Positions 55,385 to 64,000 of a stretch of 64,000 nucleotides of DNA are shown one piece after another. Positions within the stretch are counted from its first letter, which is position 1; every line of letters begins with the position of its first letter. The notes under the pieces are model-generated. The model saw only the letters and a list, made by a program, of their open reading frames with translations. It did no database searches and was not told the origin of the DNA. Origin of the DNA: Gremmenia infestans. Taxonomy: Eukaryota; Ascomycota; Leotiomycetes; Helotiales; Hamatocanthoscyphaceae. The stretch covers positions 434,001 to 498,000 of the forward strand of contig JAFEVB010000006.1 in NCBI GenBank assembly GCA_032629725.1, written 5' to 3'. The position numbers and the translations under genes are program-made.

Positions 55385-56614
55385 CTAGAGACCAAGCTCG
55401 TCCAGAGAAAACCGAGACTCCGACTCCGATTCCTCATTGCCACCCTCATAACAGGGGTCCGGCCGACGGGAATCCGATTCCTTATGCTCATCTTCATCAC
55501 AAGGATCCGAGTCTGGTCGACCCGACTCGTACTCTGAGAGTAAAGTCCGGCACGTCACCCGCCACATCTTTATCCACTAGAAGCTTTGTTAGCTATACTT
55601 GAATGCTCTCATACATGAACTTTACCTTCTTATCCTTGGCGAAGAACGCCGTCTGAAGACGACGCCCAGGAATCCTCAACGCTAGGGGGGGTTCCTGACA
55701 CTTGTGACCAGCGTCACAAAGAAAACACCGGTTCCCATCCGGGCGGGTGGTTTCGCGGCAGGGAGCCGTTGCCTTACCGACAAGAAGACTGCGGATGCAG
55801 CCCAAACAGGGGGTCTTGCGGCGGGCGCCAGGGACAGCAGGGTGACGGTCCAGAGGTTGCTCCCTCTTGTGGGAGGGGTCGGGGACAACACGGCGACGGT
55901 TCAGAGTCTTTTTCTTCCTTGGAGAAGGGTTGGGGACAGTAGGACGATGGTCCGAAAGCTTCTTCCTTCTGTGAGAGGGGTCAGGCACAGCAGGGGAACG
56001 TACTGGGGGCTTCTTCCTCTTGCGGGAGGAGGCGGGGATTCTACTATCATCATCATTGTAGTCCTCATCCTCCTCATCCTCCTCCACCACCAGGCGAGCG
56101 AAGCGGTAGGGACCATAGGGGCCTAGAGGAATAACAGGTTTCTCTTTTTCGCCCTTGGCAGTAGGGGTAACAGCAGCAATAAGTTCATCTTCCTCATCTT
56201 CTTCCTCGTCGGGGGCCGAGCCCGGAGCAAGAACATGCTTTTCCTCTTCCTCAACAGCACGGCTAGCAGCAATCATAGGATCCTTTTCTTCTTCTTCCCC
56301 CTTTGAAGCAGGACTGGCAGCAGCAAAGGCACCCACTACGCCGGCAGGGCGCAAGCGATAAGGGCCAAGCTAAAAAAGTGATGTGAGCTTTCAAATGACT
56401 GATGGAATGCTCGACAGGTAACAAGAAAATAATATATGCTCTACAAACTTACAAATTTTGGGGCAAGTTTGGGAGAAGCTACGGCGGGAATCGAGCTGTC
56501 GGAGCCGGAGGACATACATTCTTCTAGCTGCATTGCAATGATTTTAAACAGCTCAGAGTCGTAAAAGTCAGATGAGAAATCCGCAAGTCCTGGCCTACTG
56601 TGAGACATTGACAT
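55385..56614 (-). CDS. Cysteine-cluster protein with 17-residue basic repeats
   Basis: Three exons on the minus strand, 56614-56453, 56369-55626 and 55576-55385, give 365 residues. The first exon is SRPGLADFSSDFYDSELFKI-like, a region with a helix. Exon 2 has an acidic Glu/Asp region, LGPYGPYRFARLVVEEDEED, then four basic repeats of 17 residues with the core R.PAVPDPSHRRKK, then a cysteine cluster (TPCLGCIRSLL...APCRE...NRCFLCDAGHKC) likely to bind zinc. The last exon is acidic (EDEHKESDSR). The layout, with a C2-C-C2-C cluster, recalls lineage-specific Leotiomycete protein families of unknown function. The start at 56614 was preferred to the one at 56701 because of the better conserved context; this is uncertain. 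Confidence 0.65.
55831..56034. repeat. Four direct 51-bp repeats inside the cysteine-cluster gene
   Basis: Units begin GGGACAGC at 55831, GGGACAAC at 55882, GGGACAGT at 55933 and GGCACAGC at 55984, an exact period of 51 bases (17 codons) with about 20-30% divergence between copies. The reading frame is kept in all four. Confidence 0.9.
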
Positions 56615-56994
56615 TGCCAACGTGTAATGTAAGCATTTGTAAAGACGTGTATTTTGCTTGGCTGTGAACCTCAAGGATTCCCATAGAGATACAGGAGTCA
56701 AGAAGGAGGAGAATTTGTTCTAGGGGTGAGGTGTGGTGTTGTTGAATTGAAGCAAGCGGCTCCCACGCACGACTGCGGTTGGATTCTCGCCAAGGCCATC
56801 GTCATCCTTTGCGAACGCCCGAGCTCCTTCTCCTTCTCTATCTACTCTACTTAGTACAGTAAGTAGCACAGTATGCGCCGAGGCACAAAACACGCCTCAC
56901 AGGCTCCCAACTCTTCATAAAATGGCTGCATAGCTTCAATGAAACCCCTTCGAAGACCTGGTGCAGCTACAGTCGAAGCTGGCGCATAATCGCC
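56615..56994. promoter_or_regulatory. Divergent promoter of cysteine-cluster gene and VPS39
   Basis: 380 bases between opposite-facing ATGs. No TATA box seen for VPS39, as usual for a housekeeping gene. Confidence 0.4.
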
Positions 56995-59900
56995 ATGCTC
57001 TCCGCCTTTACAGCTCGACCCATTGTTGAGCTCAGGCAGCGGGACAAGTCCAAAATTGAGTCGATACTTGCATACGGTTGGCTGCACCTCAGAGGAGCTG
57101 GAACGTAGCTGATGATTTACAGGTGACAGGATACTAGTTGGCTTAAATACAGGAAGTCTGCGAGTATACCGTGTCAACGAGCTCCCCGAGGAGGAGAGGC
57201 AAAATCGAGCCCCGAAAACAGACGACAAGTCTCCCTCTCGACCAAGCTCCCCAAACGCCCCCAAGCCTGTGGACTTGCTTCGCGAAGTCGAGAAATTTTC
57301 TACGAGAACTATCGAGCAGCTTGCGATTATCAAGGAAGCCAATATCTTGATATCTTTGTCCAACTACTATGTTTCAATATACGACCTACAGTCCTACACA
57401 TTGCAAGAGCAGTTGAGCAAGACAAAAGGAGCTTCAACTTTTGCTGTCACGTCGAATATTGTGAAGGATCCTGCGACGGGAATTCCAGAAATCATATCGA
57501 GATTAGCAGTAGCAGTCAAGAGGAGGCTCCTACTTTGGTCATGGCACGAATCGGAGCTCTCGCAGGACGTGGTTGAAATTTCCCTAGCGGAACCTATACG
57601 GACTCTTACCTGGGCATCTGCGACCCAAATTATATGTGGCATGAACTCTGGATATGTGATAGTCGATGTTCTGAGCCAAGAAGTGCAGGAAATTGTTGGA
57701 CCAGGAGCCATTGGTGGGGCATTGGGTGCTCCGACAGGTCGATTTGGCGGCGCGGGCTCTGCTACTATGGGATACATGGGTCTTGGAGGATATATGCCAA
57801 AACCTTTGGCTACGAAACTGGCCGATGGTGAAATGCTCCTGACCAAGGACATCAACTCGCTATTCATTACCTCTGACGGCAAGCCAGAGAATAAGAGGCA
57901 GATTCCGTGGCAGCTCGCGCCAGATGCGATAGGATACTCGTATCCATATATTCTCGCATTGCAGTCACCTTCAAAAGGGGCATTGGAAGTCAGGAACCCA
58001 GAGACATTGTCCCTTTTACAGACCATTCTACTACCAAACGCTAGTCAGCTGCACTTCCCTCCACCAACTGTCAGCTTGGCACATGCCGGGAAGGGCTTCC
58101 ATGTCGCTAGTGATCGATGCATCTGGCGAATGGGCGCTACAAACTACGATTCGCAAGTTGATGAGTTGGTTGAGAAGGAACGTTATGATGAAGTTATCAG
58201 CTTGCTCAACATGCTAGAAGATGCATTATTGCGGAACAAGGAGGAAAGACTTCGAGAAATCAAAATCCAGAAAGCACAGGTATTGTTTGATCAGCGGAAG
58301 TACCGAGACGCCATTGATATATTCCTTGCGGATGATGTGCAAGCTCCACCAGAGAGAGTTATTAGATTATACCCTCGAATCATTGCCGGAGATCTTACTA
58401 CCATTGAAGACAAACCAAATGACCTAGATAGCGACAGTGGGGAAGGAGAAGAAACCACTAATGGAGACAATGCCAAAACTGGAGATGTGAAGCAAGACAT
58501 CGTTGGGTCTCCGAAGCCGGCTGGTGTCAACAAATTACTCAAGGGCCATAACAAGGATACTTCTGATTCGTCATCTATCCGCTCATTTGTAAAGCTCGAT
58601 GCTGAGGACGCGAAGTTAGAAGGGAAAGACCTCAATGCAGCTGTTCTAGAACTCATCTCCTTTCTTGTTGATGCTCGGAATAGAATGAAGAGATATCTGG
58701 ATGCTGATACAGGCAAATTGGTCCCATTGAAACAGAACGGACAGAACGGATCATCTGAAGTCGCCTTCGAGTCACTGCTTGTTAAGCCTGCATCAGGAGC
58801 CGAAAAGGATCGAGAGCAAAAGCTACGAGAGACAGCAAAGCTAATCGATACCACTCTCTTCCGATCATATATGCTTGCCCGAGCCTCCTTAGCAGGACCA
58901 TTCTTCCGAATCCCCAACTTTTGCGACCCTGATGTGGTCAACGAGAAGCTGTTGGAAAAGGGGAGGTACAACGATCTGGTTGATTTCTTCCACGGCAAGA
59001 AGCTCCATCGTCAGGCGCTGGAATTACTCAAAAAGTTTGGAACCGCTGAAGAGGAAGACGAAAACGCACCGACATTGCATGGTCCCCAAAGAACGGTTGG
59101 ATACTTGCAAAACTTACCACCGGAGATGATTGACCTTATTCTCGAGTTTGCGGAATGGCCATTGCGAGCCGATCCGAACCTTGGCATGGAGGTGTTCCTG
59201 GCAGATACCGAGAATGCCGAGACTCTACCAAGAGATAGGGTTGTGGAATTCCTCGAAGGCATAGATGTTGATCTTGCCGTGAAGTATCTCGAACACGTGA
59301 TAAACGAACTCAATGATACGACGCCAGACTTTCATAACCAGTTGGTTAGCGCATATTTGAAAGATCTCAAGGCTCGCCAGGATACAGATTCGGGGAGTTG
59401 GAAAGATTTGATGCAGAGGCTGCTTGCTTTTCTTCGAACAAGCAAGGAATATTCTCTTTCGAGAGCTTTTGGAAGTGTACCCAGGGATGGTAAGTAGTCT
59501 AGATGACTTTGGAAATGTTGCAAGCTAACTAGCACTCAGATCCCAAATTTTACGAAGCTCAAGCTGTGGTATTGAGTAATATGGGACAACATAAACAGGC
59601 ATTGGAAATATACGTTTTCAAGATCCAGAACTTTGAGAAGGCAGAAGAGTATGTCATTCCCTCTTAGTATTGTCCCCATTCTAATATCTCTTCCAGATAC
59701 TGCAACCACGTCCACGTCCAGTCCTCAACAGACCCCCTTGTCGCCCAATCCCGCAGACCATCAACTTTAGGAATAGACGACGACACACCCTCAATATATC
59801 ACACCCTACTAGCCCTTTATCTCACACCGCCGAAACCACATACTCCCAATTGGTCACCAGCTCTCGACCTCCTCTCAAAACACGGTTCTCGTCTCCCAGC

Positions 59901-60279
59901 TTCCTCAACCCTAAACCTCATTCCCACCACGCTTCCCGTAGCAGAACTCGAATCCTATTTCCGCGGCCGCATCCGAGCCGCAAACTCCATTGTCAATGAA
60001 GCGCGAATCGTAGCTGGCATGCGCAAGAGCGAAGTGGTGAGCTCACAAGCCGCACTTCTTCTCGGAGACGGCGTACCAGGCGGGAAAGGGGGTCGGAATC
60101 GGCGCGTCCTGGTGCGAGAAGAACGGGTCTGCGGCGTATGCCATAAACGGCTAGGAGGGAGCGTTGTTGCTGTGTTGCCGGATAACGAGGTTGTGCATTA
60201 TGGGTGTTTGAACAGAGCGACCGGCCGCTCGACGGGTAGCGGGATGGAAGCTTTGCGGTCGGCATCGAGGAGGCGTTGA
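56995..60279 (+). CDS. VPS39: HOPS/CORVET tethering subunit Vps39 (Vam6)
   Basis: Four exons, 56995-57076, 57123-59489, 59540-59648 and 59697-60279, give 1046 residues. The first exon (MLSAFTARPIIELRQRDK) is joined by a 46-bp intron with a weak GGTTGG donor to GDRILVGLNTGSLRVYRV, a CNH beta-propeller start. The propeller includes KEANILISLSNYYVSIYDLQ and IRTLTWASATQIICGMNSGY. It is followed by clathrin-like repeats (RNKEERLREIKIQKAQVLFD, RRLL/ALELLKKFG), the Vps39 domain 1 region (LDTTLFRSYMLARASLAGPF) and a C-terminal zinc-ribbon-like end (CGVCHKRLGG...VHYGC). In HOPS it tethers vacuoles and late endosomes through Rab7/Ypt7. All family regions are present. Confidence 0.93.
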
Positions 60280-60421
60280 TGGGTAAGAGTGATTGTACCG
60301 CGTAGGAGTGGAGTTGAGTTGAGGCGTAGCGTAGGCAATTGTACTGTATATACCTCCACAGCATAGCACAGCATATCGTAACAATATTAAACCAATCCAA
60401 TCCATCCCAATTGATTCCATT

Positions 60422-60715
60422 TCAATCCTCCTCAGGAACCTCCTCCCCATAATTGTCCTCCTCCTTAGCCTCATCTACCCCGCCCTTCCCCTTGGATGCT
60501 ATATCCACAGCCTTATCTTCCTCCATCCGCATCGTAAGCTCCTTGTTAATCTCCTCCTGCATCTGCGAGGTTGCTTTGCGTAGTGCGGATAGGTAGGCGG
60601 TTTTGGCGGAGGGGTTGGAGAGGGGTGGATGTGGGGGGAGGGGTTGCGTGAGGGTGAAGGGGGCGTTGGTGGGGGATGCGTAGGCTGTTTTTAGGGTGGG
60701 TGTTGAGTCGGTCAT
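60422..60715 (-). CDS. GON7: EKC/KEOPS complex subunit Gon7
   Basis: Single exon, 97 residues. The core SAKTAYLSALRKATSQMQEE and INKELTMRMEEDKA, followed by an acidic Glu/Asp tail, matches the small fungal Gon7 family. The family stabilises the KEOPS complex (with Kae1, Bud32, Pcc1, Cgi121), which makes the t6A modification of tRNA. It faces HbrB divergently and overlaps no other gene. The assignment rests on one short region, so it is less certain than its neighbours. Confidence 0.75.
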   Translation of the reverse strand: MTDSTPTLKTAYASPTNAPFTLTQPLPPHPPLSNPSAKTAYLSALRKATSQMQEEINKELTMRMEEDKAVDIASKGKGGVDEAKEEDNYGEEVPEED

Positions 60716-61250
60716 TGTGAGATGTAGTGTTGGAATAAGTTATGAGGTTTGTTGGTTGTATTTGTTGGTGGGATGAATGGTTTGTTATTCTTTGCGGTGG
60801 TGCTGGTGGTGGTGTAAAGAATTTATATTGTTGTTTCGAGGAGTGGGAGGGAAGGATTTCAGTTTGGGGGCCGTGGCTGGATGGCTAGTCCCGCAAAGGT
60901 ACATGGTAGGTGCGGTACAGTACGTCAGGGCCTGGATCAGCGGCAGCATCTGATACAAATACACTATCAACGCCCCCCAAGAGCACACACAACTCTAGGA
61001 TTCCCTGTTTTATTGCACGCATGTCGAGCAGTTAGCTTTGAGTATATCTTCACTTTTGCATTGCCTTGCCTTGCCTTGCCTTGCATTGTATTGCGCAAAA
61101 AACATCAAACCCACCCACCACTACCTAGGTATACAGTACGGTGGACCCAGCAGTTAAGAGGAGTGACAGACGGAGTATGTGAAACATCAGGGTTTTATGC
61201 ATACCGTACCGTACAGTTCATATTTATTTCACAATCACCCACAGACGATC
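60716..61250. promoter_or_regulatory. Divergent promoter of GON7 and HbrB genes, with TTGCC tandem repeat
   Basis: 535 bases between opposite-facing ATGs. A TTGCC x4 tandem repeat lies at 61061-61080, followed by degenerate copies. GTACCGTACCGTACAG near 61205 is a further short repeat. Confidence 0.45.
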
Positions 61251-63866
61251 ATGTCACAATTACCACCACCAGCGACAGGACATCGAGCTCCGGGAAGTTT
61301 CTCGCCTGTCGTACCTCTCTCTATATCGACCACAACCACAAGCACCCCCAGCCAACGCCCTCCCCTCCGCAAAGTCCACCACTCGTCCTCATCATCCGAA
61401 GATTCAAATTTCCCCGCTGTCTCCGTCTCGAAACAGCGTGTACAACAGAATGTAAACCTGCCCGCACCTCCACGCCCTCTATACGCCATCCCCCAAGCAA
61501 ATTCCAGCACTGGCAGCCTCCAGAACTTCTCTCGCCCGACACCCCGTGGTGATCAGTCACTGCGAAATGGATCGCCGCTGACTACCACTGCTCCCAAGTT
61601 CCCTTCGACCAGCGACCATCGTGGCGGACACAGGAGGAACAATTCGCACACGCAAGGCTCTTTCGAACCCTACCTTCCCACAGCCGCAACCTCAAATCTG
61701 GGCAGTATGGCGAACTTGAATACGGGATTGAACGCGAGCCAGATTGCTGCGCAGGCGGCGATGCAGCATCAGTCGCATAATAGGCAGAGGTCACAGACTG
61801 TGCCGACGAATGTGGAGACGGTGTCGCATAGTTCTGGGAACAGACGGCCGAGCAATGGTCCTACGAGTCCCCCATTACTGAGTCTCACGGAAGCTTCTGT
61901 ACCAAGGGAGAGTAATCTAGGGGGGCAGGTGTATCGCAATGGGTTATTAGCAGGAGGGAACCAGAGCGCAGCGCAAGCAGCAGCAAACGTCGTCTTTCCC
62001 AAGTCACCGAGCCCCTCACCCGGACATACACCAGAATTCGAGCAGCAAAGAATGCAACCGGACAAACCCATAAAGACGGAGAAGAGCAAAGTCAAACTAT
62101 TTTCCCGGCCAGGGAAGATAAACGTTAGTAAAGATAGAGAAGCGCGCGTGGGAGCCCTGCCGAGTCCAAGTAAGATGGCCCAATATACCATGGCGTCGCT
62201 CCAGCGCAATAATCCGAGTACCAACAGTTTGTCAGATAGCATGTCAATGTCCAGCGCCGCGAGCATGTACAGCATGGCGAATTCCTCCTCGGCCACCATC
62301 CGTGCGGTTGATTCGAGTCAGGGGAGTGAAAAGGAATCTTCAAAGGACAAGGAGAAACATAAACATCATTTTCTATCAAGGCAGAAGCATAAGTTGAGTA
62401 GTAAGGATGATCATCATTTACCTCTGTCTTCGGCGGCCAGCAATTCGAGACCAGCGGATCCAAGTGCCCCGAGTAGTTTATATAATTTTAATCTACCACC
62501 GAGCCCTGGACCGACGAGTACGAGTTTTGCGAAGAGTATGAGTGGCTTGGATTTGAGGCATGGTGGAAGAGCTTTAAGGGAGAAGAAAAAGGAGGAGAAA
62601 TCCGATGCGTTAAGAGAAGGCGAATTATCGTATCAGAACAATGAATGGCCCGGTCCGTCGAGTATGGGTTCAGCTGGCGCAACTCCTTTCAGTGCTGCTG
62701 GTTATCCCAGTAGCGTCTATGGCGGCGAAGCTGCAGAGTTGAAAACCTATGGTCTCAACAATATGGGACCCGATGATGCGTGGCCATTTTTGAAAGCTAA
62801 GCTTTTAATTATCTTTGAGGGAGAAGATCTAAGGTTGCCGGTGGAGGATTTCAATCGTCTTGTCATGTAAGTTGAGATTCTAGGGTTGAATACATGGTGC
62901 TAACAATTTAGAATCCATCTCCAGAGGTGTATACAAAAGCGCGCGCCAAATGTAATTATCGAGGATCTACGAGATTTACTGGCTACGGGATTCAGCTCAC
63001 TGGATCAAACTCTAAAAAGGACGCCTGACGAGCGTCTCATACCACATTTAGTTGAAATGTGGCTCTTCACATTTACATCGGTCTTGCCATACATGCAAGC
63101 AGTGTTTTTACCCCTCGATCTTGAATTCAGTGGCCACGGCCCCTTCATGTCACCCGAAACAGCGCGAGATTTCTGGGGCGCTCTCCCATCCTCCTCAAAC
63201 GGCAACATTCCCGCCTCGCAAGCCCTAGAAGTCCGGCGCATAGTCCTAACCGCCTACCGCGATACCGTCATCCTTCCCCGCTTCGACACGCTCAAAACCA
63301 TATTCTCCCGCCTCTCCCTCGACTCCATCTCCCTCGCCCTACCCCCCACAGACATCCTCTCCACATCCCCCGACTCCTTCTCTGGCGGCCGCCCATCCAC
63401 AGCCATGTCCCTCGACCCATCCCACGCCTCTTACGGCTCCCAAACTACCACGCTCCTTGGCGGCGGCTCTTCTGGCGACGGCAGCGGAAACCGCAGTCGT
63501 GCCATCTCAAACGTATCCTATAACAGCGATCCCTCATCTGGTATGGGCATCCCCCCGCCTCAACGCCCATTCACGCCTTCGTCCACGCACCCGCTCAACC
63601 GCGGCCAGCGCGAGCAGAAGGTCGAGGATAGCAGTAAGCAGCTTACGGAGACGGTGGGCCGCATGCTGCAGTGCATGAGCGTGCTTGCTAGTGTGGGGGT
63701 TGGCGGTGGTGGGAATGAGAGTAGTCAGCGGAAGATGGAGGAATTGACTAGAGGGCTGAAGTTGAATTGGCTTGGGAGAGGTCGTATGGGACGGGATAGG
63801 AGGGGCTTGGTAGGGGCGAGGGTCACGTTGGGTGGTGGTGGGGTCAAAGAAGGTATCGTAGCTTGA
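61251..63866 (+). CDS. hbrB: HbrB-like TORC2 subunit (Bit61/PRR5 family)
   Basis: Two exons, 61251-62866 and 62912-63866, with a 45-bp GT-AG intron, give 856 residues. The start at 61251 (ATCATGTC) is preferred to the upstream in-frame ATG, whose codons look like 5' UTR. Residues 1-500 are Ser/Pro/Asn-rich and disordered. The HbrB domain begins at DDAWPFLKAKLLIIFEGEDL (about residue 512). It spans the intron (NRLVIIHLQRCIQKRAPNVI, DLRDLLATGFSSLDQTL) and ends near LEVRRIVLTAYRDTVILPRF (about residue 682). A second low-complexity tail follows. Relatives are HbrB (hyperbranching) of Aspergillus and TORC2 subunits Bit61 and PRR5. Confidence 0.9.
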
Positions 63867-64000
63867 TCATTGAGCGCCTAGGTTGGAGTCTCCAACATTA
63901 CATTGCATGGCGTTTGGATCTAGCAAAGCAAGGCGGTGGTGTGGTTATGAAACAGGCAAGCTAGCGGGTTGGATGATTGGCGTATACCTATGACTGGATA

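Noticed and set aside
1..64000. CRISPR arrays, bacterial operons, rRNA or tRNA genes
   Set aside because: Spliceosomal introns and fungal gene families rule out a prokaryotic source; no cloverleaf or rRNA sequence was recognised by eye, though a tRNA scan was not possible.

Overview
The window looks like nuclear DNA of a filamentous ascomycete, most likely a Leotiomycete of the Helotiales type. Coding genes carry short GT-AG introns (about 45-75 bp) with CTAAC-like branch sites, and there is no operon structure. The protein set includes PTH11/SAT4-type rhodopsin, cerato-platanin, a PtaB/LIM-binding regulator, HbrB and GON7. Placement below the class level is inference only.

Layout: 1-12 kb holds a rhodopsin-like membrane protein cut by the window edge, an intact MFS transporter, a SAM methyltransferase and two leucine-rich-repeat genes, one frameshifted and one with an F-box. 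13-21 kb holds a DUF2470 membrane protein, a GFA/CENP-V protein and three small orphan genes that appear to share one fold-like pattern. 22-27 kb is a conserved block: an INO80 subunit of the Ies2 type, a 75-residue protein, PEX14 and a C2H2 zinc-finger protein. 27-36 kb is accessory: an AGTAG minisatellite, a broken JmjC-like gene, AT-rich gene-free blocks and a heme-thiolate peroxygenase with a one-base lesion. 37-46 kb has a metaxin-type GST, an uncharacterised type II membrane protein, a SET protein, a bacterial-type GST and a cerato-platanin. 48-64 kb has the PtaB-like regulator, a broken monocarboxylate-type MFS gene, a cysteine-cluster protein with 51-bp repeats, VPS39, GON7 and HbrB.

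Housekeeping genes (INO80, peroxisome import, HOPS, KEOPS, TORC2) are intact and mostly in divergent pairs. Four accessory genes carry frame breaks. They are either real pseudogenes or assembly errors; read data would decide.

Two observations stand out. First, genes at 15.5, 17.3 and 20.5 kb share a beta-beta-alpha-beta-beta-alpha-beta-like pattern ending in an RGF motif, and may be a PB1-like (beta-grasp) orphan family. Second, many genes have a sharp internal switch from C-ending codons in the 5' half to G-ending codons in the 3' half, which normal codon bias does not explain.
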